64,000 nt of DNA from Myrica gale (Eukaryota; Streptophyta; Magnoliopsida; Fagales; Myricaceae), in the NCBI GenBank assembly GCA_963930655.1, contig OZ005616.1, positions 12,056,001-12,120,000 of the forward strand. The letters are read 5' to 3'. The translations under genes were made by a program, and so were the position numbers. Shown piece after piece: positions 25,266-35,956 of the stretch (the stretch's first letter is position 1; each line of letters starts with the position of its first letter). Under the pieces are notes generated by a model. The model was given only the letters and a program-made list of their open reading frames with translations, was not told where the DNA came from and searched no databases.

Positions 25266-28200
25266 TGTCACGCCCTGAACGGCATCCCGCAGGGACCGTG
25301 ACAGCAGCGAGCTATCCCCCGGATGGCTCCAGCGTTCTTACTTATATTTTTACTTGATTACGGTGGAAACGTACAGGATCGCGAGGGATTCGAGCTAAAC
25401 TTACATAATTAGGGTTCTCATTAAGGTTTCATACAAGACATAAATAACATGTAAAAAGCCAACTAGTGACGATCAAGCCACTATCAACAAAAGTATGAAA
25501 CATAAATTCTTGAACTTCTAGGTCAGGTAGTCCTCCTGACTCTCTTCACCTGAGGCATTTGGAATGACACAATTTTAAAAACGTGAGTCAAAAAGACTCA
25601 GTAAGGGAAAGACATAAACTTAAAACATGCTCTTGACTTATGCCCGCTTAATCATGAAAGAAAGAAACTTGATAAGTGATGCACATGCATGTCATGAATT
25701 ATGCATATGCTCTTGTTTAGTTTCGGCCCCAGGCCCTGTGAAAATCTTTCTTTCGTACTTGCTTGTAAAACTGGCCCTTGGCCCTTGAACCACTTATTCG
25801 TACTTGTGCCTCTCTTGGCCTTTTTATAATCATTTCATATCTTTTATTTGTGGGCTCGCTCCATTTAACCCCTGAAGTCAGGGTTGTGCGTTCCCTTCGG
25901 AACCGTCCCCGAATTCCCTTGGAGACCTTACATACGGTCAGCTAGTGCACCTTCTCATTTGTCCTTCAGTGGCTAGACATGACCCTTGGAGGCGCCACAC
26001 CTTCTCAATGTCCTTCAGTGTGGTTTGCACAGCCTCGTGGATTCACCCATCCTTCTCACATTTGTCCTTCGGTATGAGAGTCCATCTTGACATGTGCCCC
26101 TTAACTTAACTTATCGTTTCATAAAACTTCTCATAGTCTTTTCATAAAAATCATTGCATAAACCTCTTCTTGAAAAATTCATGCAATGCACATGTCATGT
26201 CATGCTTGATTAAAATTCATGCTTGTTCATGAAACGATGCAGTGTGTCATTCCAGTTTTGAAAAAGAACACTTACAGTCCACTTACAGTTGGTCTTCTTT
26301 GGTCGTGTATAAAGACACGTGGATGGCCTACAAGCGATTTAAATATTTCTTTAGACTCTAAGAATAGTATGCAATCATTAAATATTTGCATTTTTGAAAT
26401 CGGTCATCAACCAAAGATATATATATATATATATCACTGAAATTCATTTAATCATTTAAAATATTTTATTTATTCTTTTTCCTTAACAAATATTCAAAAC
26501 TTAGTTTATTAAATCATTAATATTTTTATTGAAATAAAAATATATTTATCCATGTACATGCCTCGATTAGGGTTTAATTAATATCCACAGATTTAGAATT
26601 AAACCTAAGTCTCTTATTATTACACGTACTCCATTAAAACTTCATAATAGACTATTAATAAATTAATCACGATTAAATCTTAACTAGGGTTCCAAATTTC
26701 ATTACATGATCACGGTTTTATACCAACTAGCCTAAACCCTAATTTCCTCATCCATCACAACAATGATAATCCATAATTCATAAATTGTACTTAGGGTTCC
26801 ATTTTATTATAACATTCGGCTATTACTATTTTATGCACCCTTTAGTCACAACTTTAACTCCAATGGTGATCTCATCCTCCATTCAACAATTTCACAACCT
26901 AGGATCTATAAATCAAAACACCAACACAATATATCATGCTCATAACATTCGGCCAACACATGTTTTCACCCAAACGATTAAGTTTCTTTTGTTCCTTTCA
27001 ATATGCATGCATCTAATACCTAACATAATCATCTACCATTCATAGGGTCATAAATCTTGCACATATCATGGCCAATGTCCAAATTTAAATATATACAAAA
27101 CTATACATGAAATCCTAAGCATCTCTTATTCGGCCATACCTCAAAATGTCACATTTTTCATGCTAAAAATCATAACAAGCACATCCTTTGCATTGTGACC
27201 TAACTAGCATGCATACACTTTATCTCTTCATCAAATATTTCCATCAACATTAGATCCACACTTTATACACACTAACATCCATAGATCTAAGCAAAATAAT
27301 CAACTTTCATCAAACCAACACATCAAGACTTAGATCTAGCTTCCTTTAACATGCATTGTTCTCCATTTGCATTTTTTTTTACATTCAACCTTAGATCTAA
27401 GGTTTCCATGGTTAGATCTAGCATTTAAACAACCTAGGGTTCTTAAGCATTCAAGATCTAACAACATCAAGGCATATCACAACCTAAACTTCAAGATCTT
27501 ATACATAAGCCATTCGGCCACTCATGCTAACCCAACAACATCACATTGGTCTTACCTTGTTGACTATCCAAGCTTGAGTACCTAGAAAATAAAATACCTT
27601 AGGTTAGTATTTGTGAAACTTAAGGCAAGATCATCAATAGAACCAAGCTTACCTTCAACCTTCACCAACTTTTCCTAAACTCCTCTTCCTTCAAAGTTTC
27701 GGTTCACCCTCCTTAGGAAATATTCAAGCTTGACTTGGAGAGCTAGTGTGGGTTCTTGTGGGGGGTAAGAGAAAGTGGTAAGCTTGAAGAGAAATGAGGC
27801 AAATAGTTAGGGTTTTTCAAGGAAGAAATGAGATTGCACCAAGAGAGATTTAACAACTACAAAGAGGTCTAAACTTGGCTTTTAGAATGGGATTTGGAAA
27901 GCAAGAAGGATGTGGTTTAGAGTGCAAGAGGAAAATGTGCAAACCTTGAATCCTAGGGGGTGGTTCGGCCAAGGCATGAAAATGGGAGAGAGTTTGAGAG
28001 AAATGCAACTTTCGGTCAAGGCAAGAAAAATGGGAGAGAATGAGATGCATGAATGATTCGGCCAAGGCATTGCAATGAGAGGTGTGAAGGAATGAGTCTC
28101 CCAAGGAGAGTAAATGCTATGACACAAAGCTTGAGAGGGTGAGTTGACAAGAGAGAGAAATAAAAAGGAAAAAGGGTGGAAGGGGGGGGCCTTGGTCGAC

Positions 28201-29258
28201 AATTGCTTAAGCCTTCCCTCTCTCTTTCTTTCATCTTTTCATCACATCAAATCTTGTCTCCCTAGCATGGCTTGCATTTGAATTACTTCCTTCTCTCTCC
28301 TCACATGAATCCATCGACATTCCTCCTTCTCCCTTGCTTTTTCTCTTCTCTTTTACTTCCATGTGTTGTCTTATCACTTCTTACACTTCTTACACCTCTT
28401 ACACTTCACATGACCTCACTTTATGGCTTTTCAATTTCACCTTATACTCATTCACGTAAAAGCCATCCCTCCCCCTTGTTTGGTTGCTTTCCAACCAACC
28501 TAGTTACTTCCACATTAAATTGCAACCAACTTTCAACTTGGTTACTCTCTCTCACCTAACTTATCACTCATAAGCTCTCTTGCTTATCTAATCCATTCCA
28601 ATAGCTTATCATCTCATAAGCATGATATCTTATCATATGATAATGGCCCTAGCCTATCTCTACAATAATCACAAAGACTTATCACCCTAAAAGTTTCCTA
28701 ACCTATTATCATGCTTGCTTATCACTATGATAAGCAAGTGTGCTTATCAATTAAATCTTCTCTTAGACTTATCACATAAATACATAGCTTATCATTGAAT
28801 ATTCAAATGGAAATTCTATTACTAATATAGGCCACATGGTAATAATACATGTCACATATGAAAGATATAAAAATATTCAATCCATGTCTTCAAAAGAATT
28901 TTATGATTTAATCCATTAATCATTTTCGGCTTATACAAAGAATTCTTAAATCATAATTCAAATTCTATGGTCCATGAAACATATTAAGTAAATGAAAAAT
29001 ATAAATTCGTAAGAGAGAAACTTACTTGCAAATTTCGGCTCCTAAAATAAATATAATTTAAACTTTGCATAAAATGGCATTAAAATTATTTAAAGAGATT
29101 TTATGGAATAAAATCCCATTTTAATCGAAATACCATAACATAAGGATTAGGCCATACATTGGCCAAAAACATAGCCCCATGATGAAATAAAAGCTATTAC
29201 ATTGGAAAATAAAAGATAATACATAAGAAATTACGTAGGAGAAAATCGGGGTCTCACA
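25266..29258 (-). mobile_element. Solo LTR B, about 4.0 kb, inverted, inside LTR C
   Basis: Read on the minus strand the block starts TGTGAGACCCCGATTTTC and ends with the inverse of TGTCACGCCCTGAACGG. A perfect 5 bp duplication GATCT flanks it (25261-25265 and 29259-29263). It is related to LTRs A and C but longer. It repeats the CGGCCAA word (for example near 26949, 27132, 27512, 27966 and 28059) and holds the hairpin array in inverse orientation (25950-26078). Short frames within it show no recognisable protein. Confidence 0.85.
25950..26078 (-). other. Hairpin array in LTR B
   Basis: Three units appear as inverse copies of those in LTR A. One pairs CTAGTGCAC with GTGGCTAG (internal mismatch), one pairs CCACAC with GTGTGG perfectly, and one has CACCCAT facing the decayed ATGAGAG. 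Loops keep CTTCTCA...TGTCCTTC. Two of three stems survive. Confidence 0.55.
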
Positions 29259-29600
29259 GATCTATACATGCTTTCCTTGAAGATAGTGTAGATCTTGCAA
29301 GTGTTTAGGGGTAGTATAGATTTTACATGAAAACATGGGGAAAAATGGCTAGATCCGAAATGAGGGTTCATGAGAAATCAAGTATGAACTCTAGGTGTTT
29401 GATAAAAAGACCAAGAGAGGAGGGAGAAAGGCAATAACTTGAATTTATGAGACGGACTCATGTTTTAGCTGAGAGATTTAGTTGGAATGTGAGAAAAGTT
29501 GAAGTCTTGAGAATGAGGGTGTGAAAGGAGAATACTTTGAGACAAATTTCGTGGATTTTGGAGGTGTATCGCATAAGTTGTGCTCTCAAAATTGACTATC

Positions 29601-29760
29601 GCCCGAGGTACGCTCAACCACCGCTCGAGCAAATAGTCCGAGATTTTCTTGCAGAGACGTTTCGCCCGAAGTACGCCCGACTGGCGCTCGAGCGAAACTG
29701 GGCGAATTTTTATGCAGAGAGTTTTCGCCCGAGATTCGCCATATAGGCGCTCGAGCTCCG
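29601..29760 (+). repeat. 63 bp tandem repeat in LTR C
   Basis: Units start GCCCGA at 29601, 29664 and 29727, two and a half copies. Each includes the palindromic word GCTCGAGC and, in complete units, TTGCAGAGACGTTT or ATGCAGAGAGTTTT. GC-rich against AT-rich surroundings. Confidence 0.8.
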
Positions 29761-30347
29761 CTCGAGCGGTTTCCTTCGAATTTCAAGAAATTTCTCCTAT
29801 ATTTTTAGTTTCCTGTGGACCTATTAGGAGACCCTACTGGGTTTTTCACTTAAGAAAATACCTTGTGTGTGTTGTAAGATGACCAGCTAGAAGTCAAGAA
29901 ATACGTACGATTTGCATGTTGAAGAGTGAGTAATTTATTGATTACTCTATTCGTTTAGTAAATCTTTGAATGACAATTAGTACAATCCAATTGTAGGTAA
30001 AGTGATGTTCGACACTCTAGCAAACGAAGGTAAGTGAAAATTGTAAGTGGAAACTTACGTTTTTTGAAAAACTGGAATGATGCACATCATGAATTCTCAT
30101 GATTTATTACGACATGACATAAGCATTTGCATGAAAAAGAAAGTTTTGTGCAAATGAAAGTATGAGAAAAATTTAAGATTTCTCATCATCAAGCATGACA
30201 TGAGCACACCATGAGCATTTGCATTCATTTTTCTCATGAGAAAGAAAGAGAAATTTTATGCAAATGAAAGTACCATTTTATGCTACTTTATGACAAGTTA
30301 AGTTAATAAGTTAAAGTCGGTCGGTACCGTACCAGTTAAGAAGGTGT

Positions 30348-30483
30348 ATCCACACTGAAGGACGTTTACGTGAAGGGTGGATGTCACCTAGGGTGCCCAT
30401 ACCGAAGGATGCTTGCAAGAAGGTGTGAACCTCTAAGGGTTGAATCTAGCCATTAGGCCTGGGGCCACCTCGAGGGCTAGTTC
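30348..30483 (+). other. Hairpin array in LTR C
   Basis: The first unit pairs ATCCAC (30348) with GTGGAT (30382), a stem unlike any in LTR A, around a GAAGGACG...GAAGG loop. The last pairs GAA-CTAGCC with GGCTAG-TTC (30443-30483) although its loop has been replaced. The middle unit has lost its pairing. TCGGTCGGTACCGTACCA precedes the array here, and GGTCGGTACCGTACCA does in LTR A. Confidence 0.55.
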
Positions 30484-31129
30484 AACCAAATGATGTATTC
30501 CCAAAGGAAAGGGAATAGTTCCGAATGGAATGCACAACCCTGATTTCAGGGGTAAAAGGAGCGAGATAATTTGACCAAATCAAGAAATAAGTATTTTCAA
30601 GATCAAATGCATGATTCTTTTTATGATCGAGTACATTGCCACATACATATGCAAGCATTTCATATGACATTCATGTACATTGATATCTATGAGCATGCAA
30701 GACATACTTTATTTATTTCACATAAACCCTTACTGAGTCTTTCGACTCACAGTATTTTTCTTTAAATTGTATCATTCCAGAGAATATTTCATGTGAGAAA
30801 ACTTAAGAAGAAGACCTTGAACCCTAGGAGAAGGGTTGACAAGAATGTTTTCTCCCTTTTGTTACTGTAGTATAGGTTTAGATATAATTTTTGAAAAGAG
30901 CCGTCATGAGCCTCTGATGTGTGGTGGTCATGGGCTATTCGGCCTTGTAGGCCGAGAGCTGTTAAGCAGCTTGTTGTTTTGAGACCCTGATGTATTTATA
31001 GTTATTACTTAACGTTATTGTTGGAGGAGCAGGTTCTAATGTTCCGGATGTGCGTTAATCGTTTTAGGGTTTTAAAAAAAAAATTCCGCTGCAAAGGTTA
31101 AGTACGCTGGAGCGTTCCTTGTTGGAAAT

Positions 31130-32007
31130 GCTCGTAAGACCGAGGAAGCCCCTCAAGGCCTTAAGGGACTTAGGAATTGGCCAATCTAGCATGGCCTGCA
31201 GCTTGGATGGATCTGCCCTTACTCCCTGGGCCGATATTAAATGCCCCAAATAGTCTACTTCATCACAAGCAAACTTGCATTTGAACCTCTTAGCAAAGAG
31301 GTAGTGCTCCTGCAGCACTCTCAGAGTCACTTCCAAGTGTTGTACATGGTCTTCCATGCTCTTGCTATAAACCAAAATATCATAAAAAAACCAAAATGAA
31401 TTTGATTAGGGACTGAAACGTTGAAGGGGCGTTAGTGAGCCCGAAACGTTGAAGGGGCGTTAGTGAGCCCGAAGGGCATCACTAAAAACTTATAGTGTCC
31501 CTCATGCGTTTGAAATGCTGTTTTTGAGATGTCTTCCTCCTTTACCCTGATCAGGTGATAACCAAATCGCAAATACACCTTAGAAAAGATCCTTGCCCCA
31601 TGGAGTTCGTCTAGCAGCTCATGTATAACTGGTATGGGAAATTTGTCTTTGACCATAGCACTATTTAAGGCCCGATAGTCTACACAAAGACGCCAACTCC
31701 CATCAGCCTTTCGAACTAGTAAAACCGGGGATGAAAAGGGGCTTTGGGAAGCCCTAACCGCACCTGACCCCAGCAACTCTTGCACTATCTTCTCAATTTC
31801 ATCCTTTTAGTAGTATGCATAGCGGTAGGGTCTCACACTAACGGGCTGAGTTCCTTCTTTCAACACAATTGCATGGTCATGAGACCTCTTTGGAGGAAGC
31901 CCTTTAGGTTCCTCAAAAACCTCAGGAAAACGTTGCAACAACTCTACCACTTCAGCATTGCTAATCTGCTCCTCCTTGTCTTTAATGTCGGTAAGCACCA
32001 TTTGCAA
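31130..32007 (-). pseudogene. Chromovirus reverse transcriptase
   Basis: From 32007 downwards the frames give RFPEVFEEPKGLPPKR, then [20 protein letters not shown] and VDYRALN, then [15 protein letters not shown], then the part after the catalytic box (MVYSKSMEDHVQHL) and the thumb (FLGLT). The palm reads [13 protein letters not shown] where relatives have a D-L-R-S-G-Y-H-Q-I pattern, so a catalytic Asp is Tyr. A 27 bp tandem duplication lies at 31419-31472 in the segment before the catalytic box. Stops near 31807 and 31430 break it. Inactive. Confidence 0.85.
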
Positions 32008-32168
32008 GAACAGTCCCCTTTTTCTCCCTTAATCATTCTTAAATTGATAGTGTCTTGCATGAATTGGGTTGCTACCAACCCACGCAATAGAACTTCCCTC
32101 GAATTGTGCTCAAACCGCATACTTAAGTCATTAAAATTCCAGGAAATGGTTCCTAGAGTTTTCAGCCA

Positions 32169-32690
32169 TTAGACCCCCAACACCATGTCACAGCACCCTA
32201 AGACCAACACGAAAGCATCCAAGGAGAAAGTCTCCCCCTGCATGTTAACCTTTATATTATTAACTTTCCCTTCACTGCTTATTCGTTCTCCATTAGCCAC
32301 GGTCACACTCAGCTTGTGCCTAGAGTTAATGGCCAATTGAGACCCTTTAATTACTGTTGGGTCCACAAAGTTATGGGTGCTCCCACAGTCAATCAGCACC
32401 ACTATGTCTTGGTTGTACAAGCTGCCCTTGACCTGCATGGTTCTCATAGAGCTGGACATAACCGACCCTGCAATGGCTTGGAGAGAGATGTTTGGTCTCT
32501 CTTCACAAGTTCCCACCTCTATCACCTCATCCTCCACTTGCTGCCCCTCGTTTTCCTCCTCAAAAGAAGTTTTCTCCATGAACTCTTCACTGCCCTCCAC
32601 CATGTACAACTTTAAGTTTGGGCATTTGTGGCCCGGATTCCACTTGGAATCATAGTGGTAACATAGGCCCTTGTCCCGCCTCTCTTTCAT
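32169..32690 (-). pseudogene. Chromovirus zinc knuckle and aspartic protease
   Basis: The segment starts with a knuckle-like CYHYDSKWNPGHKC, where the second Cys of C-x2-C is Tyr or shifted. It continues to the protease active site VVLIDCGSTHNFVDP; the usual triad is D-S-G, here D-C-G. It sits between gag and reverse transcriptase. The frame is open over 173 residues. Confidence 0.8.
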
Positions 32691-32708
32691 TTGCTGAGGT
32701 GAAATTCG

Positions 32709-33422
32709 CTAAACTCTCACATTCCGTTTAGGGACAACATTGGTGATTGGTTGTGCCACGTTAGGAGTAGAGAAATTGCTTGGCCTGACTCTCATTGACT
32801 TCCTCCCTACCATTAGATATTCTTCCAGCATCCTAGAAAAAGCAAACGCCCTCTGTATGCTGGTGGGATTCAGCATCTTAATGGAGAGTCTGATCTCATC
32901 CTTTAAGCCACTGAGGTAGCAGCTTAGTTTATGATTTTCATCCAACCCACCCAACCTGTTTGCTAAAATTTCAAACTGACTAGTATACTCCTCAACTGTC
33001 CCTGTTTGTTTAAGCCTTACTAACCCTTCCAAGGGGTCATCATACACTTGGGGACCAAATCGGTTTAGTAGAGCCCTCTCAAAACCCTCCCAACTTGTAA
33101 TAGCTCTAGAATTTTCTGCCTTTCTAAACCAAATCAATGCCTTACCCTCCATATGAAATGAGGCCATGAAAATCTTGTGTTGTGGTGTTGTTTGGTTGTA
33201 GGCAAAAAACTTATTGGCCCTATAAAGCCAACTTGTGGGATCCTCGCCCTCAAATTTGGGAAAATCCAAGCGTACTGACCTCATTTGGACCCCTCCTACC
33301 TCCTGATTTTGATGATGATGATGCCCAGCATCTGGACCACAGCTTGAAGACCCAAGGTCAGATGTTCCAACTGCTGCATCTGCTCCTCCATACGCACTCT
33401 TTGGGCTTCTTGTTCTGCTCAC
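32709..33422 (-). pseudogene. Chromovirus gag
   Basis: An open frame of 237 residues holds a Retrotrans_gag-type domain: RLDFPKFEGEDPTSWLYRAN near residues 51-70, IWFRKAENSRAITSWEGFER, and FEILANRLGGLDE. It begins shortly after the primer binding site. The frame stops just before the zinc knuckle segment, so the Gag protein is cut from its nucleic-acid-binding end. Gag builds the particle in which reverse transcription occurs. Confidence 0.85.
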
Positions 33423-33483
33423 ACTTCCTCCAACCCTTCAGCTAACTTCACTACACGAGTACCCTCTGCCATTCAAGGAAGAT

Positions 33484-33495
33484 GCTCTGATACCA
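33484..33495 (-). other. Primer binding site, initiator tRNA-Met type
   Basis: The minus strand reads TGGTATCAGAGC three bases inside the 5' LTR. This is the common plant LTR-element site complementary to the 3' end of initiator tRNA-Met. Confidence 0.9.
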
Positions 33496-33498
33496 AAT

Positions 33499-33994
33499 TG
33501 TTACAGATTTCTAGATTGTAAATTTAGATTTAGCTAAGAAAATATTGTAATGAGAAAAGACTTCAATTCATTAATAGAAATGGAAATGATAAGGCCAATT
33601 CGAGGTGGCAAGCCTCCATCGTCTAACAACTCAACACAGAGTCGACAAAACCCCAAAAGCAACGCAGGTGCCCTATCAACTGGTTTTTCCACACACACGA
33701 GCTGAGCCAGGAACTACAGCTAATGGCAATAGCCCAAAGACAACCAAACATCTAATATAACTAATAGGCCTGAAGCCCACAATTAATAGGCCCGAAGCCC
33801 ACTCAACTAATAGGCCCAAAGCCCATTTACCCAACCAAAGTCTTGACTGGAAATACGACCAAGCTTCCCTTCAGCTCCCGAAACTTCTAACTCTTCTAAC
33901 TCCTTGCAAAATACCGACATCACTTCTTCCTCCCCCAAACTCATTTGCAATAAGACACCAACTTTCCAGCCCTAACTCCCTTCTTCTTGTAACA
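33499..33994 (-). repeat. 5' LTR of the chromovirus
   Basis: This 496 bp block is the partner of 22388-22884, with the same TG...CA borders. It is followed by the CGCCC half of the target duplication. Confidence 0.9.
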
Positions 33995-34345
33995 CGCCCA
34001 ATGCCTCCCGCATAGATTCCACTAGCCCTTGTTCACACGCAACACATAAAGAAATACAAGAACTCGATTCAAGTGACCAATCAGTGAACGAACTGACCCG
34101 CCAAGCAGATTGAAGAACTAGGCTTCGAGCTCCTCTTACAATTCAACGAACCCAACTCCAACTGACTCCAATCTCATCCTTCTTCATTCAGAGAAATCGG
34201 TCTCAAGACATCCTAACTCCCAAAGGATCCAAATGGAACAAATACTCGTCCGGAGAGAGAGAGAAAGCAAACAGAGAGAGGAGAAGAGAGAGGTTGGGCG
34301 TGGCTCGCACACTAGAAGAGTTGAGAATTGAAAAAAAAAAGAGGG
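33995..34345 (-). other. Displaced 5' leader or promoter-proximal part of the RING gene
   Basis: This side of the Gypsy insertion directly continues the DNA that ends at 22387. It has leader-like CT/GA tracts (GAGAGAGAGAAAG near 34255) and no transposon signature. The gene on the minus strand would be transcribed from here into the element. No reading frame of its own was recognised. Confidence 0.4.
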
Positions 34346-34642
34346 GTTTTTGACCTAAGTAGCAAGGAGGGAAAGATGGGACTTAAGGAATCTAATTTTA
34401 GCAAATTATTTACTCCACATAGTCTGATAGGAGCCAAATGAAAATTTCCCTTTCGGTTGTATAATATATTTTGATACTTCAATAATCCCATTGTGTTGGA
34501 TACAAATATTTGTGTTTTATTTTTTCTTCATCTAATAGTTGTGAATCAATATTATATCATAATATAAAATTTATTTTGTTATTACACTTTAATTGAGACT
34601 TTTATTCATCATTTGCAAAGTTGATTATTTTAATTACTACTT

Positions 34643-34969
34643 AGGGAAACTACATTTTCCACCCACAAACTGCTAGGGTAGTGACACACTACTCACTTTA
34701 ACACATTACACCCTCCAACTACTAATATTAAACACTTTGCACCCTCCATTTGACAATAATACCCTTAATAAATTAATGAATTGACAACATTATCTTTAAT
34801 ATATGCAAAATGGGTTAAGGGTATTATCGTCATTTTAGTCTACAAATTTGACATAGGATGCAAAGTATCAAAAATTGATAGTTAGAGGATGCAATGTATC
34901 AAAATTGGTAGTTTAGGGTGCAAAGTGTAAAACTTATGGTAGTTTGTGGTTGAAAAATGTATTTTCCCC
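34643..34969. mobile_element. Mutator-like MITE with 9 bp target duplication
   Basis: The left end AGGGAAACTACATTTTCCAC and the right end (inverse of GGGGAAAATACATTTTTCAA) form long inverted repeats containing ACCACAAACTRC and TTTGCACCCT words. TTACTACTT flanks it exactly at 34634-34642 and 34970-34978. The 327 bp element encodes nothing. Confidence 0.8.
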
Positions 34970-34978
34970 TTACTACTT

Positions 34979-35956
34979 CGTTTGTAGTTGTAAATTGTAA
35001 TATACATAATATTGTAGCATGTGTTGATGCAAGTAATACTTAATACTTAGACCATATAATATTGGCTAGTATTTAGTCAAATTATGGTACTTAGTACCCA
35101 AATGACTTAGTAATAATAATACGTAATAATTTATAACAGTATTTAAAAATCTTAGTACTCAGTATTAGGTACATAAATATTATTGATTAAAAAAAGGTAC
35201 ATATAATAATATTTTACACTCTTTTTCATAACTAGTATAATAATCTTAATTAAAATACTTTGGTAGTAATAGTAGCTAGTACTTATAATTAGTACTTAGA
35301 AATCTTACCATGTCTTAGCACTGCATACTTAGTATTTAGAAAATCTTAGTACTTGAGATTAACTATATAGCATGTTACTTTATACTCTTTACCATAACTT
35401 TATAGTTATACATAATTACTATAACTTTATAGTTATAACACTTAGTGTTAGCTCTAAGTTTACATGATAATTTAGGTCATTTGATTTTGATAATAACAAA
35501 TTATTTGCGATATTTTCAAAAGAGATTATCATATTCCATAAGTAAATAGCGTCCATATAAAGTATGTGTGACACTTATAAAGATCAATCCTCCTTATTGC
35601 TTTAATGAATATATCTTCCTCCTAAGTAATATATTCCTAAAGAACTAATGTGTATATAATACTTTTGTGTTATTATATCTGAATTGGTATATATACAATA
35701 GAATTTCAATCCTACATATTTCGATATTATTCAATTCAATTGATATAATTTACACGTATTATTTCGCTTATTAATATATATATATATATATATATTATTG
35801 GTCTTCTTATATGTTATCTGCTTTTCTCTTCTTGATTTATGTTTATCAAGCTAATATTTTTCGTTTATAGTATTTCTTTATGTTTTGGATTTTTATTTTT
35901 GAAGATTATCTAATTTCATATATTTTTATTTTTACTTTTTTATTCTATATTGTATG
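34979..35956. other. AT-rich intergenic DNA
   Basis: The words TTAGTACTTA and its inverse recur many times between 35030 and 35450, and a TA microsatellite lies at 35774-35794. No gene was seen. Confidence 0.55.

Larger units (their letters stand above)
24522..31138 (+). mobile_element. LTR C, TGTGAGACCCCG family, 3'-truncated and hosting LTR B
   Basis: The block starts TGTGAGACCCCGACC and, without LTR B, is about 2.6 kb. Its right part matches LTR A near the end (TTCCGCTG, GTTAAGTACGCTGGAGCGTTCC, GGAAATGCTCG) but stops before the GGGGCGTGACA terminus. It runs directly into chromovirus reverse transcriptase at about 31129-31138. No matching 5 bp duplication exists. The chromovirus lacks the pol segment between LRGFLGLT and the RNase H end. 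One deletion across the right junction explains both losses. Confidence 0.75.
22388..33994 (-). mobile_element. Ty3/Gypsy chromovirus with two LTRs, interrupted by LTR C and LTR B
   Basis: LTRs at 22388-22884 (3') and 33499-33994 (5') start TGTTACAGATT and end TTCTTGTAACA. They differ at roughly 20-25 sites by eye. Flanking pentamers CACCC (22383-22387) and CGCCC (33995-33999) differ only by a transition, so this is a target duplication. A tRNA-Met primer binding site, gag, protease, reverse transcriptase, RNase H, integrase and chromodomain follow in order on the minus strand, then a polypurine tract. LTR C sits inside RNase H and has removed some pol. Short LTRs and a C-terminal chromodomain suggest a Reina-like chromovirus (inference). 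Confidence 0.9.

Noticed and set aside
27850..28559. Several frames of 70-106 residues in LTR B
   Set aside because: Low-complexity TTC/CTT-rich sequence within an LTR; no shared frame with LTR A.
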